Positions 1 through 8,509 of a stretch of DNA of 64,000 nt are shown piece after piece. The stretch comes from CAWFLT01 sp963816795 (GTDB taxonomy: Bacteria; Acidobacteriota; Vicinamibacteria; Vicinamibacterales; SCN-69-37), in NCBI GenBank assembly GCA_963816795.1, contig CAWFLT010000009.1, positions 29,243 through 93,242 on the forward strand, read 5' to 3'. The position numbers were made by a program, and so were the translations under genes. Each line of letters begins with the position of its first letter. Position 1 is the stretch's first letter. The notes beneath the pieces were generated by a model. That model had not been told where the DNA came from. It made no database searches and saw only the letters and a list, made by a program, of their open reading frames with translations.

Positions 1-260
1 TTGACGGCGGCGATCATGCCGCAGCCGCACGAGCAGAAGTTGCAGGAGGTCGTGAACTCGCGGACGTCTGCGAGCTTCAAGTCCTTTGTCGCGGCCCGCA
101 TCGCGGGCACGTCGAGGAGGCCGCCGAGCGCGAGTCCCGACCCGCCGCCGAAGGTCAGCTTGAACAGATCTCTGCGGCTGAGTGTCGATTTCGGTGTGCC
201 TGTCCGGTCGACGGAGTGTTCGGAGGGATTCTGGGCCGGAGTATCGAGGAAGTCATCCAT
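1..260 (-). CDS. Formate-dehydrogenase-like molybdopterin oxidoreductase, N-terminus only
   Basis: The reverse strand from an ATG at 258-260 reads off the left edge of the window, so only the first 86 residues are present. A GGAG ribosome site lies about 8 nt upstream. The product has a twin-arginine leader (SRRDLFKLTFGGG, about residues 28-40), then TTSCNFCSCGCGM near residues 71-83. The CxxCxxxC spacing is that of the N-terminal [4Fe-4S] site of Mo/W-bis-MGD enzymes such as FdnG. Such proteins are exported by Tat and oxidise formate, or a related substrate, in the periplasm. An additional Cys sits between the second and third ligands. The catalytic Cys/Sec region is outside the window, so the substrate is inferred; another member of the DMSO-reductase superfamily remains possible. 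Confidence 0.7.
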   Translation of the reverse strand, partial: MDDFLDTPAQNPSEHSVDRTGTPKSTLSRRDLFKLTFGGGSGLALGGLLDVPAMRAATKDLKLADVREFTTSCNFCSCGCGMIAAV

Positions 261-374
261 GTGTCTTCTCCGAGCGCTGGCGGATAAGGGGCCGCCGCCG
301 GCTGCGCCTACCTTATCTTCCCGGTCCAACCCCGTGCAAGGCCTATTGGGACAGACGCGCGCTCTGTCCGTCGC

Positions 375-3125
375 TCATTCCACGCGCAGCGCGTCCACGG
401 GCTGAATGCGCGTTGCCGAGCGGGCCGGCCACACGCCGGCGGCCAGCACGATCATCACGAGCACCGCGGCTGACAGCACGTACGTCCATACGTCCAGCCT
501 GGTCACCCCGAAGAGCTGCGACTCGATCAGACGCGTGCCAAACGCGGCGAGCGCAAGGCCTGCGACGACGCCGACCACGCCGATCCAGGCGGCCTGACGA
601 ATGACCAGGGCAAGAATGCGCCGGCGGTCGGCGCCAATGGCCAGCCGGATGCCGAACTCGCGGGTGCGCTCGGTGACCGACTGCGCGAGCAGTCCGTACA
701 GTCCAACCGCCGCAAGCACAAACGCGGTCCATCCGACCAGTGACAGCACCCACGCGAAGGTGCGCTGTTCTGACACTTCCGATTCGATCGACCCGATCAG
801 CGGCTGCGAGGTGGACACCGGAATTGAGCCGTCCACTTCACGCACGACGGATTCGACCAGGCGGGTGACGTCGGCCTCGGGCAGCGGGGAGCGCACGAGG
901 ACGACCCCGCTCCGCTGGATCTGCGGATACGGCTGATACAGGAAGAGCGGACGCTCGTCGGTCAGACTGTTCCAGTACACGTCGCGCACCACGCCTACGA
1001 CGAGCGCCTCCCGCGTGGGATTGTTCCCTGCCTTCGGCAGCACGAATGTGCGGCCGGCCGCCTCGACCGAGCCGAAGAGCCGCTTCGCCAGGTTCTCGCT
1101 GACCACCACCGGAAGAAGCGTCGCGTTGGCCGGCGTCAGGGCTTCCGCGTCCGTGAAGGTGCGGCCGCGCACGATCGTGGTTCGCAGGACCTCGAAATAT
1201 GTCGGGCTGATGTTGTTGGACAGGACGTTGATCGGTGGGCGATCGGCGCCCGCGGGGTCCTGCACGCGCACGCGAAACGATGAACTGAAGGGCGTGAGCC
1301 CGCTCACCGACACGGCCTCGATGCCGGGCCGGCCCTTCAGCCGGCTCACGAGGTCCTGGAAGTAGACGAGCGTGCGATCCGGTTTGTACCCATGACGTGA
1401 CGGGTCGATGATGTGCCGCGTGACGTTCGTGGGATCGAAGCCCAAATCCAGTGCATGAAGATTCCTGAGCGTGGCCGCCAGGAGCAGCGAGCCGGTGACG
1501 AGCGCCAGTGAGAGCGCCAGCTGCACGCCGGCAAATCCGGCACGCAGCCAGCGGCCGCTGGTCACCGACCGGCCGCCACCGGCTGAGATCGACATGGCCA
1601 GACCCGTGCGCCTGTTGACGAAGGCCGGCGCCAGGCCGGCGATGAGGCCGCAGAGGAGTGACACGGTCAGCGTCACGCCGAGCACTCGCAGGTCGAGCGG
1701 AACTGCGAGGTGAGTGGCTGGGACGCCCGGGAACAGCAGCGACACGATCAACTGCTTCAGCCACACGGCCAGCAGAAGACCGACAAGGCCGCCGCCCGCG
1801 GCGAGCAATCCGCTTTCGGTCAACTGCAGGGCCACGAGCCTGGCGCGGCTCGCGCCGAGCGCCAGACGAATTGCGCGGTCGCGGCCGTTGCGCACGCCGC
1901 GCACCACGAGCACGTTCGCCACATTGGCGCAGCCGAGCAGGAGCAGCGCGCCACCAATCGCGAGCAGCACGCGTACCAGCTCCGCATAGCGTTGGCGCTG
2001 CAACTCGCGCGGTCCGAGTCCCGGATACAGCCGGGCCCGCACCGTCTTGAACTTGCCGTTCTCGTCCGGATGACCCTCGGCCAGTGCCGGGACGATCACA
2101 TCGAGCTCAGCCTGCGCCGCTTCAAACGTCGCGCCTGACGCGAGCCGCACCACGAACGTATAGAAGATGCCGTCGGCGCGCGTCCGGTTGATCGGTCCGT
2201 TGAAGTGGTTCACGTACCCATACATCGTGGCGGGATACCAGACCGTGACACGGCTGAGCGGCGTGATCCCGGCGAAGCGTCCGGTGGCGACGCCGACGAT
2301 CGTCATCTGCCGGCCATTCAGATAAATCGTCTGGTTCACAGCGCCGGCTGAATTGCCGAAGGTCTCGTTCGCAAACGCCTCGCTGACAATGGCGACCTTC
2401 TCACCTTCGGGCTCGCGGTCTTCCTCCGCTCTGAATGGGCGGCCGGCCACGAGCGGCACTCCGAGCACCTCGAACCCATTCGCAGTGACCCACGCGCCAG
2501 AGGCGTAGGCCGGCGAGTGTCCGGGGGCGGCAATACTGACGCTGCCTTCCTGGATGCCCGCAAAGCCGCTGATGGTCTTCGACGCGCGGCGGAGATCGTC
2601 CAGGTTGGCGTACGACACGCCGGAAACGCTGACGCTGTTCGCGTTCTCACGCCACTCGCCGGTCCACATCACACCCAGTTGCCGCGCGTCGGTCACGCCG
2701 GGCGTCGGTCTCCACAGCAGCCAGTTCCCGACCGTCAGGATCGCGGTGGTCGGACCGATCGTGAGCGCGAAGGTGAGCAGGACGGTGGCCGTGAACATGG
2801 GGGCGCGGCAAAGCGATCGCACGGCATACCTGACGTCGTACCAGCGCGCCTGGAACCAGCGGCCGCGTGACGGGGCCCCCGGGGCCGGAAGCACGAGCGG
2901 CGGCCGCTGTTCGATGGCGGCCAGCCGGCGCGCCAGCTCGCCGGGGGCATCGAGCTCGACCAGCGCTTCGGCGCGTGCGGCCTCGAGCGTGGCGCCGCCG
3001 TCTATCCGTTCGCGGACCTGGTCGTCCAGGTGCTCGGCGAGTTCCTCAATGATCTCGGCTTCGCGCTCGGGCCGGAGGGTGAGGCCGGCCAGGCGATCGG
3101 CGAGTGCACGCCTCCACTCGGACAT
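375..3125 (-). CDS. ADOP-family MacB-like ABC transporter permease
   Basis: 916 residues. The first 75 or so residues form a charged helical cytoplasmic domain (EREAEIIEELAEHLDDQVRE) typical of acidobacterial duplicated orphan permeases. A first membrane helix follows near residues 108-135, then a MacB periplasmic core domain, a three-helix FtsX-like block around 385-500, a second periplasmic domain, and a final three-helix block ending near 910. No ATPase gene is adjacent, hence 'orphan' permease. It lies 9 bp downstream of a padR gene on the same strand, the usual arrangement of this family, so it is probably co-transcribed and repressed by that regulator. The substrate is unknown; relatives export lipoproteins, macrolides or peptides, or act as mechanotransmitters. 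The frame is intact. Confidence 0.93.
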   Translation of the reverse strand: MSEWRRALADRLAGLTLRPEREAEIIEELAEHLDDQVRERIDGGATLEAARAEALVELDAPGELARRLAAIEQRPPLVLPAPGAPSRGRWFQARWYDVRYAVRSLCRAPMFTATVLLTFALTIGPTTAILTVGNWLLWRPTPGVTDARQLGVMWTGEWRENANSVSVSGVSYANLDDLRRASKTISGFAGIQEGSVSIAAPGHSPAYASGAWVTANGFEVLGVPLVAGRPFRAEEDREPEGEKVAIVSEAFANETFGNSAGAVNQTIYLNGRQMTIVGVATGRFAGITPLSRVTVWYPATMYGYVNHFNGPINRTRADGIFYTFVVRLASGATFEAAQAELDVIVPALAEGHPDENGKFKTVRARLYPGLGPRELQRQRYAELVRVLLAIGGALLLLGCANVANVLVVRGVRNGRDRAIRLALGASRARLVALQLTESGLLAAGGGLVGLLLAVWLKQLIVSLLFPGVPATHLAVPLDLRVLGVTLTVSLLCGLIAGLAPAFVNRRTGLAMSISAGGGRSVTSGRWLRAGFAGVQLALSLALVTGSLLLAATLRNLHALDLGFDPTNVTRHIIDPSRHGYKPDRTLVYFQDLVSRLKGRPGIEAVSVSGLTPFSSSFRVRVQDPAGADRPPINVLSNNISPTYFEVLRTTIVRGRTFTDAEALTPANATLLPVVVSENLAKRLFGSVEAAGRTFVLPKAGNNPTREALVVGVVRDVYWNSLTDERPLFLYQPYPQIQRSGVVLVRSPLPEADVTRLVESVVREVDGSIPVSTSQPLIGSIESEVSEQRTFAWVLSLVGWTAFVLAAVGLYGLLAQSVTERTREFGIRLAIGADRRRILALVIRQAAWIGVVGVVAGLALAAFGTRLIESQLFGVTRLDVWTYVLSAAVLVMIVLAAGVWPARSATRIQPVDALRVE

Positions 3126-3134
3126 GTGTCCTCC

Positions 3135-3476
3135 TCAGATTTCGACACCTGCGATCCGGCTCACCGCGCGCGCGAACGCCTGCCAGCCGCCGCGTTGCGC
3201 GGCGAGCACTTTGCGGCCTTCCGGCGTCAGCCGATACAGCCGCCGGCGGCGCTGGTTGGGCTTCTCCATCCAGCGGCCTTCGAATCCAGCCCCGTTTTTC
3301 GAGGCGGTACAGCAGGGGTACAGCGACGCCACGTTGAACCGCAGCGCGCCCTTCGATCGCAACTGGATGAGCTTGCCGATGTCATAGCCGTGCCGGGGCT
3401 GATCTTCCACCAGCGACAGGATCAGCAGCTCGGCGCTGCCCTTCTTCAGCTCGCGTGCGGGGATGCCATGCGCCAT
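3135..3476 (-). CDS. PadR-family transcriptional regulator
   Basis: 113 residues, a typical PadR-s length. The N-terminal winged helix is clear: ELKKGSAELLILSLVEDQPRHGYDIGK is followed by a wing ending in YRLTPEGRKVL, with a short C-terminal dimerisation helix. Such proteins are dimeric repressors released by small ligands or through phosphorylation. The gene heads a two-gene operon with the ADOP permease. Its ATG overlaps a perfect inverted repeat, so autorepression is very likely. One oddity is CCTASKNGAG in the middle, where most relatives read a YPALHRLE-like motif, so the recognition-helix region is divergent. Confidence 0.93.
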   Translation of the reverse strand: MAHGIPARELKKGSAELLILSLVEDQPRHGYDIGKLIQLRSKGALRFNVASLYPCCTASKNGAGFEGRWMEKPNQRRRRLYRLTPEGRKVLAAQRGGWQAFARAVSRIAGVEI

Positions 3477-3495
3477 ATGTCGTTATGCGACATAT
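3475..3495. promoter_or_regulatory. PadR operator overlapping the padR start codon
   Basis: Perfect inverted repeat ATATGTCG-TTATG-CGACATAT with 8-bp arms and a 5-bp spacer. The inner ATGT...ACAT halves match the core known for PadR operators. The left arm overlaps the padR ATG (3474-3476), so bound protein would block both RNA polymerase and the ribosome. That the adjacent PadR binds here is inferred. Confidence 0.7.
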
Positions 3496-3523
3496 CTTGT
3501 AACGACACGTGTGGCAGGGTCAA
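3496..3523 (-). promoter_or_regulatory. Candidate promoter of the padR-ADOP operon
   Basis: On the reverse strand TTGACC (3518-3523) and TACAAG (3496-3501) are separated by 16 bp, and the operator starts at the next base. The -35 hexamer is good and the -10 hexamer is weak. Transcription would start inside the operator, leaving a leader of only about a dozen bases. Confidence 0.5.
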
Positions 3524-3619
3524 GCGGGGGCGTCGCATCGAGCGTGAGGTCGAGTGTAGGATAGCGACCGTCCGGGCCACGCGACGTCGCGCGGCTGTCG
3601 CTTGCAGAGGCGGGAACAT

Positions 3620-4261
3620 ATGCGTGCCGCGATTCTCACGTTCGCCGCCGTTCTGGGCACGGCGGTTCAGTCCACACTGCCGCTGTTGCTGCGGCCGACG
3701 GCCGAGGAATTCACCAGGCCGGCTCCCGCCGTCTCGGTCGTGCGCCTCGAGACCACGAAGGGCACGGTCGATATCGAAGTGACGCGCGCCTGGGCGCCGC
3801 GCGGCGCCGATCGCTTCGTCAACCTCGTCCGTGCCGGCTACTACGACGGCAACCGCATCTTCCGGCTGAACCCGGGCCGCTGGGTGCAGTTCGGCATCAA
3901 CGGCACGCCCGCGATCGCCAAGGCCTGGCGCGGGCAGACGTTCCCGGACGACCCGTTCGTTCAGTCGAACGTCAAAGGCACCGTCGCGTTCGCCTTCGCG
4001 GTGCCCAACGGCCGCACGACACAAATCTTCTTCAACATGGGTGATAACTCAGCGACGCACGACAAGGAACCCTTCACGCCGTTCGGCCGCGTCCTCGGCA
4101 CCGGCATGACGATCGTCGAGGCGTTCAACGCCGAGCACCGGGAAGGCCCCGGCGGGATCCGCGCCGGCAAGCAGGACGCGTTCTTCGACGGCGGAAACGC
4201 CTGGCTCGACGCGACGTTCCCGGGGCTCGACGTGATCAAGAAGGCCATCGTCCGGGACTGA
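3620..4261 (+). CDS. Secreted cyclophilin-type peptidyl-prolyl cis-trans isomerase
   Basis: About 213 residues. I place the start at ATG 3620 rather than the in-frame TTG at 3602: AGAGGCGGG precedes it at ribosome-site distance, and the peptide then begins with a good signal sequence (MRAAILTFAAVLGTAVQS). The catalytic domain shows VRLETTKGTVDIEV, RFVNLVRAGYYDGNRIFR, FFNMGDNSATHDKEPFTPFG and GTGMTIVEAFN. These match the bacterial cyclophilin core, although the usual FxRVI is changed to FRLNPGRWVQFG. It should isomerise Xaa-Pro bonds in exported proteins. It reads opposite to both neighbours and appears to be a single-gene unit. Confidence 0.9.
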   Translation: MRAAILTFAAVLGTAVQSTLPLLLRPTAEEFTRPAPAVSVVRLETTKGTVDIEVTRAWAPRGADRFVNLVRAGYYDGNRIFRLNPGRWVQFGINGTPAIAKAWRGQTFPDDPFVQSNVKGTVAFAFAVPNGRTTQIFFNMGDNSATHDKEPFTPFGRVLGTGMTIVEAFNAEHREGPGGIRAGKQDAFFDGGNAWLDATFPGLDVIKKAIVRD

Positions 4262-4287
4262 CGCGCGACAAGACCGTCGCTGCATAA

Positions 4288-4394
4288 CACGGAGGCCACG
4301 GGGACGCACGGAGACCACGGAGTTCTTTTCGGAAAAGCTCTGTCCCAAAATGTCCGACTCCGTGTCCTCCGTGCTTCTCCGTGATCCCCGCGTG
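4288..4394. repeat. Intergenic 'CACGGAG' repeat with long imperfect dyad
   Basis: The left half carries repeated CACGGAG/CCACGG units and the right half carries CTCCGTG units, so the two halves can pair across a loop of about 35 nt. It lies between convergent genes and may terminate transcription from both sides. The same words recur at 17767-17856, 47355-47410 and near 63450. Confidence 0.6.
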
Positions 4395-4414
4395 AGCTTT
4401 TGATCTTGGGAAGC

Positions 4415-5293
4415 TCACTTGCGATACTGTCCTTGCTCGATCAGCGCCGCGATGCCGGCGGTGACGGCCGGCAGGTCGTCACGATAGGTCAGGCCGAACC
4501 AGGGGCCGGGCGCTTCGAGGCCGTGGAGCGTGAGCTCGCCGGTGGCGATGAGCTCGTTGATCGCTTCGGGCAGCAGGAACTCGGCTGCGGGATCGTTTCC
4601 CTCGCGCTCGAGGAACGCATCGAATCGCGTGCCGACCATGCCGAAGACTGATGCCGGGAAGACCCAGAAGTTCATGGAGACCATCTCGCTCCCGTCGAAC
4701 GTGAGCGGGCGGCGGCGTCCTGCACCGGTGATCTGGCCGTCGCGCCGCTCGATCTCCGTCACTTCTTCGATCTGCAGCACGCGCCCGTCGCGCATCTGGC
4801 ACCATCCGCGCGTGACCGGGCCGTGTCGTGAGAGCGTCCGATCGAGGCGCATGCCGATCACGGTCGCGGCGCCAGTGCGAGCGGCCTCGTCACACGCACC
4901 GACGGCCAGCTCATAGGCACGTGCGCCGTAGAAATCGTCGGCGTTGATGATGGCGAACGCGCCCTCCACTGTCGTCCGCACGGCCAGCACGGCATGGCCG
5001 GTTCCCCAAGGCTTGCTCCGGCCCGGTCGTGAGGCGGCTGCGGGCACGTCGTCCAGACGCTGCGACACGAGCGTCACGTCGAGATTCGGATCTGTGCGCT
5101 CGAAGTGCTGCTCGAATTCGCCGGTCAGTTCTTCGCGGATCACGAGAACGACGCGGTTGAAGCCGGCCCGCTGAGCGTCGACGAGCCCGAAATCGAGGAG
5201 CCACTCCCCCGCTGGACCAATCGGCATGGTCTGCTTCGGTCCGCCGAAGCGAGAGCCGGCGCCGGCGGCCATGACGACAAGGGTGAGACTCAT
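4415..5293 (-). CDS. Sugar-nucleotidyltransferase-like protein
   Basis: 292 residues with a nucleotide-binding signature at the N-terminus (MAAGAGSRFGGPKQTMPIGP, residues 8-27) and the metal-binding block INADDFYG near residue 110. Both are typical of the NTP_transferase fold that makes NDP-sugars from a sugar 1-phosphate and an NTP. The remainder (RPLTFDGSEMVSMNFWVFP and a C-terminal HGLEAPGPWFGLTYRDD) matches uncharacterised single-domain relatives rather than GalU, GlmU or RmlA. No partner gene identifies the sugar. The frame is intact and the gene ends 20 bp after the intergenic repeat. Confidence 0.8.
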   Translation of the reverse strand: MSLTLVVMAAGAGSRFGGPKQTMPIGPAGEWLLDFGLVDAQRAGFNRVVLVIREELTGEFEQHFERTDPNLDVTLVSQRLDDVPAAASRPGRSKPWGTGHAVLAVRTTVEGAFAIINADDFYGARAYELAVGACDEAARTGAATVIGMRLDRTLSRHGPVTRGWCQMRDGRVLQIEEVTEIERRDGQITGAGRRRPLTFDGSEMVSMNFWVFPASVFGMVGTRFDAFLEREGNDPAAEFLLPEAINELIATGELTLHGLEAPGPWFGLTYRDDLPAVTAGIAALIEQGQYRK

Positions 5294-5325
5294 GTGCCGG
5301 GAGTCAGCGCGGACGCTCGCCCGCC

Positions 5326-5940
5326 CTAGCGCACGAACTGGTCGAGCGACGCGACCTGCCGGGCCACGTCAGCATCCCAGGAGCTTTGCCGCTGGACGTT
5401 CCGGCCATGGTTCGTTTCCCCGTCGTACCGGAGCTGGGCAGTCGCTTCCTCGCGGATGAAACGATCGCTCTGGGCGGCCAGCTCCGGCTCCGACTTCAAG
5501 CACGGCTCGCGAAGCTCGCTGAAGTACCGCCGCATCCGGCGGGCGTGCACCTCGCTCAAATCGAAGTGCGTCTGCTCGTGCCGGAGCGTTCTGCTGTTCT
5601 GCGCCGGGTTCGCGAGAATCGCCGGCCGGACCCAGGACTGGCGCGGCAGGACCGCGGCCACGACACGGAACTGGAACGTCTTGCCGCGGCAGCCGAGCGC
5701 ATGAAACAGGCTGTAGGCCGTCTCGGCCGCGCGCTCCGGGTCGCTCGCCGGGGGAATACCCCGAAAGTCGTCCCAGCTGAGCCGCCGGCTGGCCGACCAC
5801 GGCACCGCGTCGTGTTGCGCCAATTCGCGGTCGACCTTCGCGACCATCGCGGCAGGCGTTGCCACGCCCCCCGTGCCGGCAGGTGCGCAGGCTCCGGCGG
5901 CGACCATCAGAGCGACGAGGAAGAGCGAGGCACCACGCAT
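5326..5940 (-). CDS. DUF922 Zn-dependent protease-like lipoprotein
   Basis: 204 residues. The leader MRGASLFLVALMVAAGAC ends in a lipobox (AAGAC), predicting a lipid-anchored envelope protein. The DUF922 hallmarks are LSWDDFRGIPP (about residues 53-63) and RHEQTHFDLSEVHARR (about 119-134). The HExxH-like HEQTH with a following Glu suggests a zincin-type metal site. The family is annotated as a predicted secreted Zn-dependent protease; no member's substrate can be inferred here. It sits downstream of the nucleotidyltransferase on the same strand with 32 bp between. Confidence 0.85.
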   Translation of the reverse strand: MRGASLFLVALMVAAGACAPAGTGGVATPAAMVAKVDRELAQHDAVPWSASRRLSWDDFRGIPPASDPERAAETAYSLFHALGCRGKTFQFRVVAAVLPRQSWVRPAILANPAQNSRTLRHEQTHFDLSEVHARRMRRYFSELREPCLKSEPELAAQSDRFIREEATAQLRYDGETNHGRNVQRQSSWDADVARQVASLDQFVR

Positions 5941-5997
5941 ACTGCTGTGTCCGTTCCCTGACTCTATATCTGCTGACGAAGCCCGCGGCGCCCAAGT

Positions 5998-7800
5998 TCA
6001 GCGCACCGGGACCGTCGCGACCCAATCGTCTACCAGCTTCTGCAGCACGTCGAGCGGCACGGCGCCCTGGCCGAGCACGACGTCGTGAAAACGGCGGACG
6101 TCGAAACGGCCGCCCAGCTGTTTTTCGGCGCGCGCCCGGAGCTCCCGAATCTTCAATTGTCCCACCTTGTAGCCCAGCGCCTGACCGGGCCAGACGATGT
6201 AGCGGTCGACTTCCACGGTGATGTCCTGCTCGGTCTTCGCCGCATTGGCCTTGAAGAAATCGATCGCCTGCTGCCGCGTCCAATTCATCGAATGCAGTCC
6301 GGTGTCGACGACCAGACGGACGGCCCGCCACATGTCGTACGTCAACTGCCCGAACTTGGCGTACGGATCGCGATAGAACCCCATCTCCTCGCCGAGGCTT
6401 TCCGAATAGAGCGCCCAACCCTCGACGAACGCCGTGTAGCTCATGTACTTCCTGAAGTCAGGCAACCCTTCCAATTCCTGGCCGATCGAAATCTGAAGAT
6501 GGTGCCCCGGCACCGCCTCGTGCAGCGTCAGCGCCTCCATCTCCCAGATCGGCCGCGCGTCGAGCTTGTAGGTGTTCGCGTGCATGTTTCCGGGCCGTCC
6601 GGCCGCGAGCGCGCCCGGTTCGTAGAACGCCGTGGTCTGCGAAGGCGCGCTCGCGTCGGCCATCTTCACGACGCCGTACGGCGTGCGCGGGAGCGTCCCG
6701 AACAGCCTCGCCAGTTCTGGATCGGCCCGCTTCGCGACGTCGCGATAGCCGGCCACCAGGCTCTCGGCGCTCTTGTGGAAGAAGGCCGGATTCGTCCGCA
6801 GATACTGCTTGAAGCCCTCGAACGTGCCGTCCCAGGTCACGCGCCGCATGACCGCGTCCATCTCGCCGCGGATGCGCGTCACTTCAGCGAGCCCGATGTC
6901 GTGAATCTGCTGCGGCGTTTGCGTCGTCGTCGTATGCCAGCGGACGTTGTAGGCGTACTGCGCCGCGCCCTTGGACGTCGCGGCGACCGCGATCGTGTCG
7001 CGACAGCCGGGTAAGTAGGTCTTGATCAGGAAGTCGTGCAATCGGGCGAACGCCGGCCTCACGGCGTTGCTGTACGCCATGGTGGCGGCCGCCGTGAGCC
7101 GATCGCGATCTGCAGTAGGGATTGATGCCGGGAACGCCTTGAGCGCCGCGAGCAGGGGGCTGGCGAGCGGATCCGCGACGATCTGTGCCTGGACCTGTGA
7201 GGGGACATCACGGAAGGTGATCTTTGGCGGCGTCGCTCCCACAGCCAGTCCCCGCTGCATCAACGCGATGGTCTGATCGACGAGGGCCGGCACTGACTCG
7301 AGGCGCTTCACGAGATCGTCGTACTCCGCGACACGCGTCGCGGGCATCAGGCTGATGACGCGCGGGATGTCCTGCTGCGCGCCCTCGAGTTGATTCATCG
7401 GCGCCAGGAGGTTGCGTGGGATCACGCTCCGGAGCGGCAGCGCGTCGTTCTCGAACTCGAGCCCGTCGACAGCGCTCGCGATCATGTCGCGGTAGAGGTC
7501 GTAATTGAGCTGGTCCGCCACCGGGAGCCCGGCGCGATCGATCGCCGTCACTCTCGGCAGGAGCTGCCGCAAGTACGCCTTCCGCGCGTCGATGGCCGCT
7601 GGCGAATAGTCGGTCCAGCGCGCGTTGTGACCGGAGATGCCGAGGCCGGTGGCCACCTCGGGATACTCGCGCATCCAGTAGTTCCAGTCTTCAGCCAGGA
7701 GCGCCTTGAAGCTGTCGGTCTGATTGGTCGGCGCCTGGGCGACGCAGGCTGCCGCAAACGACGCCAGGACGGGCAGAGTCCCGAGGAGCGACAGCCGCAT
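5998..7800 (-). CDS. DUF885 family secreted zinc-peptidase-like protein
   Basis: About 600 residues from the preferred start at 7800. An upstream in-frame start at 7824 would add eight residues before a good leader (MRLSLLGTLPVLASFAAACVAQ, which ends in a lipobox-like AAC). The core has LTLHEAVPGHHLQISIGQE around residue 430, the HExxPGHH signature of the DUF885 clan. Also visible are the helical N-terminal part (MREYPEVATGLGI) and a C-terminal RYIVWPGQALGYKVGQLKI. The family resembles the gluzincin peptidases and is common in bacteria that degrade protein. The frame is intact. Confidence 0.9.
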   Translation of the reverse strand: MRLSLLGTLPVLASFAAACVAQAPTNQTDSFKALLAEDWNYWMREYPEVATGLGISGHNARWTDYSPAAIDARKAYLRQLLPRVTAIDRAGLPVADQLNYDLYRDMIASAVDGLEFENDALPLRSVIPRNLLAPMNQLEGAQQDIPRVISLMPATRVAEYDDLVKRLESVPALVDQTIALMQRGLAVGATPPKITFRDVPSQVQAQIVADPLASPLLAALKAFPASIPTADRDRLTAAATMAYSNAVRPAFARLHDFLIKTYLPGCRDTIAVAATSKGAAQYAYNVRWHTTTTQTPQQIHDIGLAEVTRIRGEMDAVMRRVTWDGTFEGFKQYLRTNPAFFHKSAESLVAGYRDVAKRADPELARLFGTLPRTPYGVVKMADASAPSQTTAFYEPGALAAGRPGNMHANTYKLDARPIWEMEALTLHEAVPGHHLQISIGQELEGLPDFRKYMSYTAFVEGWALYSESLGEEMGFYRDPYAKFGQLTYDMWRAVRLVVDTGLHSMNWTRQQAIDFFKANAAKTEQDITVEVDRYIVWPGQALGYKVGQLKIRELRARAEKQLGGRFDVRRFHDVVLGQGAVPLDVLQKLVDDWVATVPVR

Positions 7801-7827
7801 CCCGCTATCGTACACGACAGGCACCGC

Positions 7828-7889
7828 TACGTAGGGCGGGCCGGGCTTCGGCCCGCCGACGCGGACTGAAACCCAGTCCGCGCTACGTA
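7828..7889. repeat. REP-like double-hairpin element (TACGTAG type)
   Basis: The element begins with TACGTAGGGCGGG and ends with CGCGCTACGTA. It contains two stems: GGGCGGGCCGGGCTTCGGCC with its complement, and GCGGACTG-aaac-CAGTCCGC. Related copies are at 20837-20899 and 33694-33758, with a half copy at 50254-50274. The TAG stop codon of the next gene lies inside its right end. Confidence 0.7.
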
Positions 7890-8449
7890 CGGGCTTTGTT
7901 TTCGATCGATTTGGCGTGATCGGCGGGCCGTTCGTTCACCGCGCCGCGGTTGTAGCTCTCCGACTGTCCGGGCGCAATCGACAGGTACTGCCAGCCTTCG
8001 CCGGCCGCGACGCGACCGAGCAGCACGATCTGGCCCACGTGGTAGCTGACGTGCGCGAGCGCGCGATGGAGCGCCTCCACGACCGCGACCGGCTGGGCTC
8101 GAATGTGGACGGTCTTCGCGAGATCGGCGTCGGTGAGATCGGCCAGCGTGGCGAACAGCACGGACCAGCCGCGGTCCCACTTTTCGAGCAACTCGGTGCG
8201 ACTGACGGTCCGCTCGACGAATTCCTCGTCGCGGTGGCGCCAGGGCTTCTCGCCGTCGGTGGTGAGGAAGTCCGTAAAACGTGAAGCGAGGTTCCCCGAC
8301 ACGTGCCACGCGATGATCGCGATGGAGTTCTGATCGCCCGGACCGCGCACCGAGAGCGCCGGCTCGTCGACCTGGCGGATGGCGCCCTCCGCGAGCGCCT
8401 TGTAGCGGCGGAATTCGCCCTCCACTGACGCGACCAGGACTCGTGACAT
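7883..8449 (-). CDS. DUF1572/DinB-superfamily protein
   Basis: 188 residues. The pattern is that of the DinB-like four-helix bundle in its DUF1572 branch: EFRRYKALAEGAIRQV, then SIAIIAWHVSGNLASRFTDFL near residues 42-62, REELLEKWDRGW-like helices, and VEALHRALAHVSYHVGQIVLL near 125-145. The spaced histidines (AWHVSGN, HRALAHVSYHVGQ) are the metal-binding positions of this superfamily. Some members use bacillithiol or mycothiol; the substrate here is unknown. The stop codon TAG falls inside the flanking TACGTAG repeat, so the native C-terminus may have been changed when that element arrived. Confidence 0.85.
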   Translation of the reverse strand: MSRVLVASVEGEFRRYKALAEGAIRQVDEPALSVRGPGDQNSIAIIAWHVSGNLASRFTDFLTTDGEKPWRHRDEEFVERTVSRTELLEKWDRGWSVLFATLADLTDADLAKTVHIRAQPVAVVEALHRALAHVSYHVGQIVLLGRVAAGEGWQYLSIAPGQSESYNRGAVNERPADHAKSIENKART

Positions 8450-8509
8450 GTCTCTACCGTAGCAGATGCCGGCCGGCGCCGAGCCTCCAGCGGTCCGCGG
8501 TGAAAGGCA

